In this document: one piece after another, positions 11,101 to 18,911 of the stretch | Position numbering within the stretch: position 1 is the stretch's first letter | How the letters are laid out: every line of letters starts with the position of its first letter | Assembly (NCBI GenBank): GCA_963970005.1 | Contig: CAXAMN010022862.1 | Coordinates: 1 to 64,000, forward strand | From: Durusdinium trenchii | Lineage: Eukaryota > Sar > Dinophyceae > Suessiales > Symbiodiniaceae | DNA length: 64,000 bases | Direction: 5' to 3' | The notes under the pieces: generated by a model | What the model was told of the DNA's origin: nothing | Database searches by the model: none | The model's input: only the letters and a program-made list of their open reading frames with translations | Translations under genes and position numbers: made by a program

Positions 11101-11183
11101 ATCTGGCCTAAACTTAAAAATTGTTCTACCACGCCATTCATAGCCAATTTGTAGGTCCTTCCATTTTGCCTTGCGCCAATCAT
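5151..11183 (-). CDS. Copia Pol: integrase, reverse transcriptase, RNase H (2010 codons)
   Basis: In order: an H2C2 zinc site (HVKHYH, then CRVC, ~175-215); the integrase core with DDE residues in FADHCEV (~240), GDEAFF (~295) and NRAETAV (~329); a ~950-residue linker rich in Pro, Asp and Ser; RT from ~1290 with FKARWVCRGF, HIDLKTAFLQGE, SVYGLSDAPRRWW and the catalytic LHVDD (~1649); and RNase H with PDAAFRNN and STTVAELYAF (~1862). RT uses HVDD where YVDD is common. The true N-terminus is in the preceding frame: the first ~60 codons up to about 11000 are read out of register with the coding-like frame 10963-12219, and sense resumes near APKGYDPFWKG. Stop at 5151. Intact DDE and DD residues suggest recent activity of the lineage. 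Confidence 0.9.
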   Translation of the reverse strand: MIGARQNGRTYKLAMNGVVEQFLSLGQMPKFQILRSGRLALSTVALGIPMQWCAPPQRRFPLQRTGNQAPKGYDPFWKGHKLKPSEPPHDLKGDDLEEYTPSEPPERPEGELVEIPKASKGPSSDKHEPLQPGDGALEPRRISIPLPGSEVVAMTPAYRKMLQRLEDKVELYKLHVKHYHMSPTQFRRRVSMLKLPDSVLKKYESVVRNCRVCNTSVAPPPRARVSGIRASCFGDVVFADHCEVELHKNKYIILLVLDGATNLLWATAQKDLIDQTTIQALRQWSDENNCVPKAIVGDEAFFTDAFVEYYRFHGIQQCPCGPRTPWPNRAETAVRLFKRMWHVMKVDLDDPRFRGVTVREVVKKVVWARNCQLTISGYSPIEIATGRRPPDLFDLETASPEQLSANAAAQDRTNLELQRVALRAHQEARQAQDLRADLARRTMPSDGPYFQGEKVFVWTQDSSKFKDKGRWVRATVLGQEGAMVQANTGKAVVRVNQSKVGRDHDEWHDVSIPALDDENPENLREDHELYVDAEFGEQSFFFCNDDHPDVVELLHGNSGLSWFLSRNGVKVASPMDFKAGYNFSTLKGQDGIWQQLERLQPHCVVINNPSPKQNRASIWLLCCNVIEWQLRRKRHVFVTVPKGNKFCLFLQKFISSLKHPVFNFDVAMNCFCHCPKGISYVTVFHSYASCQGWKGIGDCSFQAKTVQATRSNQYFKDADWKKFPFSFLVEMNRFLPYGETSDTRQSFLIEDLLENFDSGSLCGTALLLEREAHQSILLNSARTEETTEIPVPLRHILPQRFTTTELIRTLRQVDALPQRTEFDVTTSSDSRIVSLIPGLKEIRRRTLPQMYFERCKVYRGTFGRVHPLFNSEDDAVLIMWKPGKYHQVFFMFVSQLSPHHEQFLVDHWSVIVFEAETTGAVKRVVTPDEVALEDPRDQPPDYGPPMDDDMAYEPIPVSGEQQYFDPDDEDMYPPGDGLGGNPDDHQGGQPPGPPPTGSAAVPNHFGNPDVALEQLGYPSSDPESEAMPEISSESRPPDDPGQPPIGFPIDTDPVHPFVPSPDSNTPEPEPYVPENRERHSKNMRKLSVDSTDALPKAKVKFQVKRSKVQLLGHDELIPAPPKSVPTSFFPGHLENPTASSSNQPQAADIPVPPSTIGDDDNQTTDSNETDSEPIFDEDDVKGFEKDPDKDLDDEKNLFVSFDDMDFCVVGPNQAPPSFNSYDPKGFSQFCQYLAKTTAKKTPKAESVITPEVLRKYAKEIKQAKLEEFRSFLDFTAMKYRDRRKHKIDNYVTGRWVLTIKIDKDGNFKKFKARWVCRGFQDAQKWDLQTDSPTATRYGFRVACQHAASSFWDLLHIDLKTAFLQGELYDLERRVIHVQLPTDIGLPPYLVGLCTRSVYGLSDAPRRWWNRLDKFLHSLGLVPTRADRCTYVCYSGCLKVPKAVNYSSEEMPAEPEPVSFYVAGAPPNEFHDTAEEVRRSFLCEERLFSVCYGNRSEKTVTREQLKVEDGKWTPVIDQELQNFPDSVEHKAGWHQYANGHAQVAYRAKALRTPEPMYSRSRFCFRTSIVKRKGVWWLLETNKDIRNEKNTVTLEEEAETLVSLFLPAEHTYTVTQTPQLTPEVVEELLEHFMDPVHGSNSKNRSPIGMCCLHVDDLFVTGNDIFLKQFKDIVKSQFKIGHEDTNDLMFTGQRVAWKMQEKTKKKEYISVEQSLCVQELTEIIIPKGLKDEDKCDKDMHTAFRSLLGSINWLQSRTQFQACYQFSRSASASAGPTIGDCKALNKLCKQIVTDPMELRFWPLEGSPRLIAMPDAAFRNNSDKSSQRAMVIFMGEQRKAKQKNTRGSLIFFESSKIKRTTLSTTVAELYAFMKCYGTCQMLRGLIKDITGDSTDIHMRTDANNLVTTASTTHVPEQQETVHMIQMLRKEACSGAIADLSHIRTQWCLADCLTKKSASPQALIDAVRSGCLKEVDAHPPFRSLIEHKAYLRGWLPTVCTHVEFSHDVFYLGDSLH

Positions 11184-12219
11184 CTAGCTTCTTGATTTCT
11201 TCTCCTCCTTCTTTCTTCTTGATGATTGTCAGTCGCAAGTCTTCCAGCAAGTCAGTGTCTACAGGACAGGACTTAGTTGCTGGGAAAAGAATCTTTCTGT
11301 AATCCTTGTGGTGACGTATCAGTTCTCTCTTATGAACATCTACTTCCCAGTAGTCAACCACAGGATATGCATGCTCAGCTTCATCTTCATCACTATTGTG
11401 ATCAACAGAAATATGGCCATATTCATAGTGAATGAAGTGAGAGTAAAAACTCTTCTCACGCCGAGCCTGCAAACGCACGTCAGACAAATACCATGCAATA
11501 TCTTGGAAGTCCAAAACAAGATGAGTACTGGCTGCAACCTTCAACTCCAAATGTTTGATACCAAAAGGCACCGATGTCAGATAAGCATGTTGAGGTGTCA
11601 GCCTTAGTTCAAATCCTAAGTTTCTCATCTGTGGCAAGCTCATAAGCAAAGGGACTTCTCCTTCTTCCACTATGTCGAACTCTGTATTGTGGATCGCCCA
11701 TGCGCGATCATACATGTAAATCACCAGTTTCTGAGAGCAAGAAGCCTTCTGAGAATTGGCAAAGTAAAACTTGCTCTTGGTAGCCTCAAAAGAGTACCAT
11801 AGTCCACAATTTGGGTGACTGTCGACATAGTTACAAAAATAATCGACTGCACGCCTTGATCCCATAGCTCTAGTGCATCCAATGTACAGGATTGCAATAG
11901 TTGGCGGGAAGCGATTCTCAGTCAAAAATGAAATAGCCTGCGTCTCTTTCACTTCTTCCTCAGCGCTCATAAGCGCAAAGCCATCAGGAGCACTTGTGAG
12001 CATCTCCTTTGACAAAGAGTACCTCACAGGGGCACTCATGCCATCGAAGATCGTCTCACCATTGTTGACATTACAGTCAGCTTCATCTTGACATGAGGTC
12101 ATCATGCCTGACAGCAAGTTCACCTCACTGTCATGGACTTCAGCTTCTGTTGTCACACAATGAGCAAAGAAACCTTGGTGGCTTCCTGATGCTTGTGAAG
12201 ATCTTGAAGGTGCAGGCAA
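10963..12219 (-). CDS. Copia aspartic-protease segment with altered active site
   Basis: Links Gag to integrase. Around residues 110-125 the sequence AILYIGCTRAMGSR aligns with the retropepsin active-site loop (normally D-[TSI]-G-[AC]). The catalytic Asp position is Tyr (codon TAC at 11884-11886 on the minus strand), one base from GAC. Downstream, VPLLMSLPQMRNLGFEL fits the second conserved part of copia proteases (an L-[IL]-S-x-x-Q-hydrophobic pattern). The frame overlaps Gag by 67 bp and Pol by 221 bp in different registers; joins near 12.16-12.22 kb and 11.0 kb restore a continuous polyprotein. The substitution should abolish protease activity unless it is a sequencing error. Confidence 0.75.
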   Translation of the reverse strand: MPAPSRSSQASGSHQGFFAHCVTTEAEVHDSEVNLLSGMMTSCQDEADCNVNNGETIFDGMSAPVRYSLSKEMLTSAPDGFALMSAEEEVKETQAISFLTENRFPPTIAILYIGCTRAMGSRRAVDYFCNYVDSHPNCGLWYSFEATKSKFYFANSQKASCSQKLVIYMYDRAWAIHNTEFDIVEEGEVPLLMSLPQMRNLGFELRLTPQHAYLTSVPFGIKHLELKVAASTHLVLDFQDIAWYLSDVRLQARREKSFYSHFIHYEYGHISVDHNSDEDEAEHAYPVVDYWEVDVHKRELIRHHKDYRKILFPATKSCPVDTDLLEDLRLTIIKKKEGGEEIKKLDDWRKAKWKDLQIGYEWRGRTIFKFRPDAKIPDLKIRKAGIEHRGIGDPDAVVRSSSEKVPIAKDREPGSQGL

Positions 12220-13658
12220 AGAGCGTGGCTGTTGTTGATTTGCATAGTTTGCATCTTGTTTGCCATCTCCTTTATCTTTTCCTTTTCCTTTCTTGCCTTT
12301 TCTCTAGCCTTTTCCTTTTCCTTTGTGGGAAACCATGCGTCTTCAAGCTGTTGCCAAAAGTCATAGGCATCTTCATGTTCTCCTTGAAGATAGTCATTCA
12401 TATCTTCGGCAAGAATGGCATCATATGCTACTTGGTTTGACTCCCAAGTATCCTCATAAGGATTCTCCTCAAAATACTCATCTGGATAAGTTGGCGATTG
12501 CTCATCAGCAAAATGGCCTTTACCTCGTCTCTTTCCTCCTTTTCCTTTTCCACGAGGTCTGAAAAATCTGCGGCCTGATCTTCCTTTGCCTTTTCCTTTT
12601 CTTCTTCCTTTTCCTTTGCCTTTTCTGGCTCTTCTTCCTTGGAATCTCCTCTGGAGCCAAGAGAAATTCTGTTCATCATATACCCAAAAGACATCGTCCA
12701 GGGCATCAAGAAATCCTTCTGTTCCATCTTCTTCATCTTCGGCCCAAAAGCCATGTGTACCGTCGAGTTCTCCTTCTTCAAACACGAGGAATGATCTTCT
12801 ACCTCCAGCACCTGTCGGCTGCATCAAAGGATTGTCAACTGAAGTCTTTGTCGTGCAGAACATCTCAATGAAAACTGTCCTCAACTCTGTTGCGGTGTAT
12901 TGCTGCAGGACCCTACCACGATGAGTCATCAAAGAGGTCAAAGTGTTCCTCTGGTCCTGAGACAAATCTGCAAGTGACAGCATGAGTAAAGCAATAAGAT
13001 TTTCTCCCAAAGGAAAATCGTTCTGATGAAAATTTCTCAGATTGCCATTGATATTCTGCATGATTTCCTGAATTCTTTCCGCTGTTGGAGCTACTCCATT
13101 CATCACTGCATCAGCTTGCATCTGAGCTTGTACCTGAGGATGTGTTTGTGTGACTGGCTCCAACATGTCCATCCAACTGCTCATAAGCCTTTGGAGTAAA
13201 ATCTGAAATCTTGTCATCCATTTCATCATGTCAGCTGATCCGCGATTGAAGCGCACGAATTGCATAAACCTATACAGGAATACATTGGTTGCTCCTTTCA
13301 CAAAATATGGTCGCAGTACTCGTTTGAAATAATCTACTCCAGCTCCTGGTGGATCATTCGCCTTCAATGCATCTCTGTCTAAAACACGTTTGTATACAGC
13401 TGCTTCTCCTTCTAATCTGTTCCTCAATGCTGGTCCTCTCTTCTCATCCTCCAGCTCGGTGATATCGCACCAATCGTCTATGGCATCCTCATAGGAAAAC
13501 CATGAAGTCTTTCCATCATAAGATGGGGGCACCTTTGTAGTGACCTGTGTTGTCATTGCTATAGCTGCTGGTTCTCTTCTCACACGCCTATTCACATAGG
13601 CTGCTGGCTCATAAGCCACATCCGCATCAGGCTCTTCCCAGTCGTCAATCCAATCCAT
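12153..13658 (-). CDS. Copia Gag-like protein
   Basis: Begins at ATG 13656-13658 (MDWIDDWEEPD). The segment VPPSYDGKTSWFSYEDAI followed by a mostly helical region to ~residue 280 is typical of dinoflagellate copia Gag. A very basic KGKGKGRR/GRSGRRFFRPRGKGKGG stretch lies at roughly residues 335-385 and probably binds nucleic acid in place of a CCHC zinc knuckle, which I do not see. An acidic segment and a Lys/Glu-rich coil follow. The last ~20 codons before the stop at 12153 are out of register with the sense frame, which continues as the protease segment. Confidence 0.75.
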   Translation of the reverse strand: MDWIDDWEEPDADVAYEPAAYVNRRVRREPAAIAMTTQVTTKVPPSYDGKTSWFSYEDAIDDWCDITELEDEKRGPALRNRLEGEAAVYKRVLDRDALKANDPPGAGVDYFKRVLRPYFVKGATNVFLYRFMQFVRFNRGSADMMKWMTRFQILLQRLMSSWMDMLEPVTQTHPQVQAQMQADAVMNGVAPTAERIQEIMQNINGNLRNFHQNDFPLGENLIALLMLSLADLSQDQRNTLTSLMTHRGRVLQQYTATELRTVFIEMFCTTKTSVDNPLMQPTGAGGRRSFLVFEEGELDGTHGFWAEDEEDGTEGFLDALDDVFWVYDEQNFSWLQRRFQGRRARKGKGKGRRKGKGKGRSGRRFFRPRGKGKGGKRRGKGHFADEQSPTYPDEYFEENPYEDTWESNQVAYDAILAEDMNDYLQGEHEDAYDFWQQLEDAWFPTKEKEKAREKARKEKEKIKEMANKMQTMQINNSHALCLHLQDLHKHQEATKVSLLIV

Positions 13659-13917
13659 GGCCGTTTGCCTAAAAGCAAGTCTATGCCTAGGAAAGGAGCT
13701 CACCTGGGTCTTCCAGGATCACTGCTCCGCTATCACTGGAAGAGTGACTAGGGCGTACACGGTTGAGGTGCAGACCGCTAGTGTCTTTTTCTACGCAGAG
13801 TCTTATCCTCTTGAGCCTTATGGCAGTCAAGCATGGACACACTAGATAGGCCACTGGAGTGGAACCTGTACAAGTAGGCCTCTACATTTCAGGGTGGGGG
13901 GGGGTGGGGGGGGGTTG
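13659..13917 (-). promoter_or_regulatory. Leader upstream of copia Gag, with G-runs
   Basis: This is untranslated sequence upstream of the Gag ATG on the minus strand. It contains a spliced-leader-like match (13810-13824, listed separately) and, at 13888-13915 on the plus strand, two long G-runs (9-10 G each) that could form a quadruplex. I could not identify an LTR or primer binding site here. Confidence 0.25.
13810..13824 (-). other. Possible degenerate spliced-leader relic
   Basis: Read on the minus strand this is GCCATAAGGCTCAAG. The 3' half of the dinoflagellate spliced leader is GCCATTTTGGCTCAAG, so it differs by two substitutions and one missing base. It sits ~150 nt before the Gag ATG, similar to the 145-nt distance of the better relic at 56743 from its ATG. 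The match is short and could be chance. Confidence 0.25.
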
Positions 13918-14108
13918 AATTGAGTGATCAATTATTAGACCCGGACGTCCCAACACTTGCTTCGCAAGACAAACTCAAGGTATCCCCTAAAGGGCTACCT
14001 TTCGTAAACTGTAACACAGTCTTTCATGGATTCTTGACCCCCGAATGCCGTCCGTCCTCATCGATTTTCCCGTCACTCGCGTCCTCTGCACTATCTTTAA
14101 TTGCATCC

Positions 14109-14266
14109 TTAGGCATCGGGGATGATGAAGTCCCCTTCTTGCTCCTCCTCCTCATCTTCCACCGACTCTTTCTTGGGCCAATTCGCCGGATCCCAATTTT
14201 CCAGAGCCTTGCCACAGGCCGCATTCACATTCCCCAGCACCTGGGCGACAAAAGAATTGATGGGGC
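14109..14266 (-). CDS. Candidate terminal exon of a dinoflagellate gene
   Basis: The frame reads GPINSFVAQVLGNVNAACG, continues through WDPANWPKK and an acidic tail (ESVEDEEEEQEGDF) and ends IIPDA with TAA at 14109-14111. An AG acceptor (CCAAG before GGCCCC) fits its 5' border. The amphipathic Ala/Val-rich helix followed by an acidic tail is protein-like. Together with 14603-14853 and 20257-20559 it may form one minus-strand gene. Function unknown. Confidence 0.45.
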
Positions 14267-14602
14267 CTTGGAATGACCGAAAGGTGTCGAGCCGGGTGCA
14301 GTTTCAAGAGAGTGTAGTTACCAGCCTTGTTCACGCGCATCTGACGCAATGTGAAATGTTTTTGCAGATGCAAGGCTATTGTGAGCACATAATACGCCGA
14401 CCCCGGCAGGGGAGCGCGCCACCGGGCTATGGATGTATAATATTTGCTGGAAATGGTTCGACAGGTTTGTCAAGTTCCGGGCCACGGCTCGCCGAGGCTA
14501 AGGAAGATCTTGCACTTTCTGGTGTTCCTCATGCTAATTCGATCTTGTCCTTGATCTACCATCCCCTCAAAACGACCTCTGCCTCCCTGTCCATGGCACC
14601 AA

Positions 14603-14853
14603 GCCCCCCCCCCTGAACTCCACTCTTCCAGGCCGCCGCTGCACCACTGAAGACCCCCGTGGGCATCGCCGCGATCGCCTGGGTGCAGGCGGCCGTCTGC
14701 GACGCCTCGCCCACGATGGCGCGGCAGGTGATGCCAGAGGTCGCGCCGAAGCGCACGGAGGCACCCAGCAGGCCCAGGATGCCCAGGATGTCCAGGGCGC
14801 AGACCTGGGCAGCGATCGCCAACAAGGCGGACGCGGTTGGACCGGTGTTCGCC
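14603..14853 (-). CDS. Candidate internal exon, Cys/Ala-rich hydrophobic
   Basis: The minus-strand frame encodes TGPTASALLAIAAQVCALD, then ILGILGLLGASVRFGATSG and further Ala-rich sequence with spaced cysteines (ITCRAIVGEASQTAACTQAI). The hydrophobic part could be a membrane segment. A 3' splice AG precedes GGCGAACACC near 14853; the donor is not clear. The pattern C-A-x-x-I-L-x-I-L-G resembles CAANIASILG in the exon near 20.4 kb, suggesting the same protein or a relative. Confidence 0.4.
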
Positions 14854-16699
14854 CTTGGTTCTTCCCGGGCGGGAGGAGATCTCTTTTGGGGTGGCCCGGA
14901 CTTGAGAGGGAGGAGATCCTAAATGGTTTCCACTCACAAAGCTGGCATTACACTTAACAGTCCTCCAATCGACACATGGATCCGTTCTTCGGGATCTGCC
15001 GCCGGGGTCATTTCTGCCTGGAGAAGCGACGACATGGTAAAACCTCACACAAACAAAGCACAATCCTGTTGAAACTGTTTGAAACAAGACTGGAAGCGGG
15101 CATGCTAGCAAGGAATACGTACCAAGTTCACATTCCAGGTTCATGTCATGGTTTGTAGTTCAGCCTCAAACAAGAACAAATGAATTCGATTTAAAAAAAA
15201 GATTGAATGGGGACACCCAAAGTGAACTAGACCAAAATTTATTGGCTGGGAGGTCTCCTCAATCAAATCCAGCCCTATGGAGATCGATGAGATGCAAGAA
15301 TCACCATCTTGAAAGGCCATTGAATGCATACAGAAACCCCTTCTCACCACCGCTCCCTCCCAACCCCGCTCAATTGTTCAGTGGCCCCGCCTTGGGTTCC
15401 AAGCCATACTTCTTGGGGCAGTGCACCACAGTGTCTGCAATCACCACAGCCAAACGCATGACCATGGTGCTCGTGAGCACAATGGAGCCAAAGCACCCAG
15501 CAATCGACCGATACACCCGATTCCTTACATCAAAAACATGAGTCAAGACCACATGTGTCACATCTAGGTTGTAGCACCGGAGACAAACACAACAAATGAC
15601 TGATGTCATTATGTGTATGTGCGTGGCCTTCCATTGTGCAAAGCAGGTGTGAGAATCATAGCTACATCAATCGGATACGTTGTTTTTGCACGTTTGTACA
15701 CCTGAGTGCACATACGCTTGGTTCGATGACCTTGGAGAGTGAGGTTTCGATGACCAGCGTGGCGGTCCGTGGCGGCGCATCTAGGCCGACTGCGTTGCTG
15801 ATATGTTGTTCATCGACGTCTCTCAATGCCAACGTCATCGAACATCAGACTCTAGAAAGGTTTGTTTGAAAACACCGTGTTGAAAACGAAGGCCACAAGT
15901 TCTGTACAGGGCGCCATATATGCTGCAACAACCGTTTTTCGTTTGGAGTTTTCTCTGGCTTTAACACAAACGGGGTAGTGAAAAGTTTGAGATGAATAGT
16001 TTTTTGCACGCAGCCGAGAACAAACATCAACACCTTTTTTCGCTTGAGGTATGAAGGTCTCACAAGCAAAACCCACCTTACAAGCCACCGGGTCCAAAAC
16101 ATGTGTTGTTTGGGGTGTGTGCGTGTGTACTCCTGTCCCAAAGGAACAGTGTACAAATTGCAGGAGGTCGCTGGGGATTCACGCAGTCAGCGACCAACGA
16201 AGACGCTGCACGTCTCCTGTGGAAACGTACCTGCCGTGGTGCACTTGGGCGCATAATAAGACGCAGCTGGTGGCTGCCCCTCGTTTTTAATCCGCTGGTA
16301 AAGCGCTAATGGGTCCATGTTGAAACCTTCTTTTAAGCTGACCCTTCACTTTTACGTTTCTGCAAGTCAAGAGCTATTCAGCAACTAACGCACGGGGATG
16401 TCGCAACTGATAGAGCTCTTGCGAGGAATGATCTAAGTGTGTCTCACAACAGGGTCCCACAGAGGTCTGTTGCGCGATCCCCGCCAAGGGTCGCTTCTTG
16501 CACATGCCCTTTCAGTTGCTTGCTCGAGATTGCCGATTCAATTCTGCAGAGCTTACTGAGAAAACCCTCCAGAGAATGACATACCACACTGCTACGTATT
16601 CATAGGACTCATGCCAGGCGGCTAAGTATTCACATGTCACGCGGCTAAGTACTCATCTTGCGGTTGCTTTCTCTTCTGCTGTTCCTCTTCGTTGTCTAG
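14854..16699. other. No supported gene
   Basis: Mixed-composition sequence with short open frames on both strands, none with recognisable motifs. If the exons on either side belong to one gene this is intronic. Nothing further seen. Confidence 0.5.
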
Positions 16700-16891
16700 G
16701 TTCTCTTTCGTTGCTAGCGGTTTTTTAGGTTCCAGGTTAACGTTTAGTCAAGTGCTAAGTACTCACTCGTAAGTCTCACACTGAGTAATTCATGCACGGT
16801 CTCTCTTTTCCTTCTAAGATTCTCTTGTTTTCTTCAGGTTTTCGTTCCTTGCTAGAAGCTTTTTAGGTCTCAGGTTAACTTTTTGGTCAAG
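16700..16891. repeat. Imperfect tandem duplication
   Basis: Two related segments follow each other: 16701-16752 (cgttgctagc, ttttttaggttccaggttaa, gtcaag) and 16840-16891 (ccttgctaga, ctttttaggtctcaggttaa, gtcaag). Each is preceded by a related run containing a taagtactca core, so the duplicated unit is roughly 140 bp. Divergence suggests an old duplication. Confidence 0.45.
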
Positions 16892-16944
16892 GGTGCGCCG
16901 GCTTCGGCTATCTGGCCAGTGCTTTTGGGCCCGTGCCTTTCTCC

Positions 16945-17345
16945 ACACACTTATGGATATGCATACGGAACTGAAAGCGGTGCCACACGCCGGCCTAGGG
17001 TTCCATTTCCTAAGAGTACGAGTAAGAACCACGGAGCCTCGAGGTCTTCAAGAGGAAATAGGGCCAAAGTCTCAAGATCGAAGGCGACGATCAAGTCGAC
17101 ATGACGACGTGCGCTCTGGACTGCCAAATGTAGCTACCTGTGAGGTTCTGGGCTTAGCCTCATGCCATTCAGAAGACTCGGAAAATGGCAGGTACGTCTG
17201 GCTGATCAGGCCAGATATCCGCATGTACTGTGGCCGCTTCGTTGGACCGTCGCTCACAGCACATGGATGGCCCCCCTGCTGGAAAACAAATGCCGAAAAA
17301 CGATGAGAGAACAATCCATCTGGATCCCTGTGATTACAAGGGTTA
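16945..17345 (+). repeat. 401-bp direct repeat, copy 1
   Basis: Copy 1 of a pair separated by exactly 1,124 bp (copy 2 at 18069-18469). I count about eight substitutions and no length change over 401 bp. It opens at acacacttatggatatgcat and closes at caagggtta. Both strands are open for much of it; no protein motif is recognised. Copy 1 is followed by (CA)n and a perfect-arm hairpin (cgcctcccc / ggggaggcg, about 17359-17378). Confidence 0.85.
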
Positions 17346-18068
17346 CACACACACACACGCCTCCCCGAGGGGAGGCGTAAAGCTAAGGTGAGGGCCAATG
17401 TGCACGTGCGCGCGCAAAAGACAAAAGAATGAAGACATGACAGGAGGACGAGACGGGACAAAGGTGCGTGTGGTTGAAATGAGAGGGGAACCAAGTGCAC
17501 AGGGACACCCGATGACGCCCACCTCATTGTAAAGACCTGGGCGACCTGAAACCTGTGTTTAAAGGTATGTTAAAGTGCACGTACACACTAAGGCCGGGAC
17601 GAAGAAAAGGATGAGATGACCAGACATGAAGACAGGAGGACATGAAAGAAAAGAGGAAACAAAAGTGTGTGAAGGGGAAGGGATGAAAGGGGAACAAATG
17701 GAGGGGGCGAAAACCGATGAGACCAAACCTCATTGCAAAAACCTAGGAGACCTGCCTCGTTTCATTGTACACGCTGTGTGTGCACCCAAGGTCGCGACAG
17801 GTTCCAATGAACCTTAAACTGGCTTTGACCGCTGTGGTCACCTTGTGCCCTGCCGAAATGGCTGGCTGCTTAGACCGCTGCGGTCACGTAAAGGCATGAG
17901 CCAACTTGGAATTCCAAAGATGAGACAAACATCCCACTTCTTGTGGCGTTAGCCATCTGCTGTCCGCTCCGGACACTTACGTTTCCAAAGCAAGGGAAAC
18001 AACGACAAACCCCCGTTCGACGGGTCCACGGCACTCTGCAGGCTCATCCCGGCTTGGCACGAGGCCAA
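17346..18068. other. Unique spacer between the two 401-bp repeats
   Basis: Contains a (CA)n tract and GC hairpin at its start and purine-rich sequence. No gene seen. Confidence 0.5.
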
Positions 18069-18469
18069 ACACACTTATGGATATGCATACGGAACTGAAA
18101 GCGGTGCCACACGCCGGCCTAGGGTTCCATTTCCTAAGGGTACAAGTAAGAACCACGGAGCCTCGAGGTCTTCAAGAGGAAATAGGGCCAAAGTCTCAAG
18201 ATCGAAGGCGACGATCAAGTCGACATGACGACGTGCGCTCTGGACTGCCAAATGTAGCTACCTGTGAGGTTCTGGGCTTGGCCTCATGCCATTCAGAAGA
18301 CTCGGAAAATGGCAGGTACGTCTGGCTGATCAGGCCAGATATCCGCATGTACTGTGGCCGCTTCGTTGGACCATCGCTCACAGCACATGGATGGTCCCCC
18401 TGCTGGAAAACAAATGCCGAAAAACGATGAGAGAACAACCCATCTGGATCCCTGTGACTACAAGGGTTA
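18069..18469 (+). repeat. 401-bp direct repeat, copy 2
   Basis: Second copy of the repeat at 16945-17345, same orientation, about 98% identical by eye. Sequence on either side is unrelated, so this is a dispersed element or a segmental duplication and not a simple tandem array. Confidence 0.85.
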
Positions 18470-18501
18470 ACCGTGCACATTGTATAGTTTGTCGCACATA
18501 A

Positions 18502-18637
18502 ACCACTCTATTTTCGATCCCCTTGAAAATGTACAATTTCAAGGGGGTTGAAAAATACATGCAACAATGCTTGCAAAATGCAAGTTAAACATAGCTATAC
18601 AAACAATGTATCAATGATCCAAAAAATAGAGTGGTCA
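18502..18637. mobile_element. Small foldback/MITE-like element
   Basis: Short inverted ends pair 5' accactctatttt (18502-18514) with aaaaaatagagtggt near 18621-18635. Inside, ccccttgaaa (18519-18528) and tttcaagggg (18537-18546) form a second perfect 10-bp stem with an 8-nt loop. Length ~136 bp, AT-rich, no coding capacity. No clear target duplication. Confidence 0.4.
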
Positions 18638-18911
18638 TAAACTTCTTTTACCCTCTCTCTGGGAGCCACTGGTGCGGGCGGCTGTCGTCGCGAAGCAACC
18701 TGAATATCAACAAGCACAAGACATGACACCTGGCAAAGGACACAGAACATCAAGAAATCTCCAGATGCCAACCTTCGGCAGTCAATCTCCGAAACAACAA
18801 ACCCTGTCCCACCGGGCAGCGCGGACAAGAGAACTCAATCTTTCACATCGGGTGGCGCAAAAAAGGGAAATAAACCCTCTCACACCGGCAATGCGGAAAG
18901 GAACCCAAGAG

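Larger units (their letters stand above)
5151..13658 (-). mobile_element. Ty1/copia-type retrotransposon core (Gag-Pr-IN-RT-RH), minus strand
   Basis: Domain order protease, integrase, reverse transcriptase, RNase H defines the Ty1/copia (Pseudoviridae-type) arrangement. The coding region is split into three overlapping frames: Gag 12153-13658, protease 10963-12219 and IN-RT-RH 5151-11183. I found no convincing LTR pair. The upstream leader up to ~13.9 kb has no obvious primer binding site, and the left end may lie outside the window, because three further same-strand coding segments follow RNase H. It is unusually long for a copia element even without those segments (8.5 kb of coding sequence). 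Confidence 0.85.

Noticed and set aside
13659..13917. 5' LTR of the first copia element
   Set aside because: No matching repeat elsewhere in the window and no TG...CA plus PBS arrangement visible.
14470..15144. 224-codon minus-strand Arg/Gly/Pro-rich frame
   Set aside because: Another frame of the same DNA (14603-14853) has exon-like, Cys/Ala-patterned sequence; this one looks like GC-rich noise.
16893..17306. 137-codon frame in the 401-bp repeat as a gene
   Set aside because: Open on the other strand as well, no motifs, and only part is shared with the second copy.
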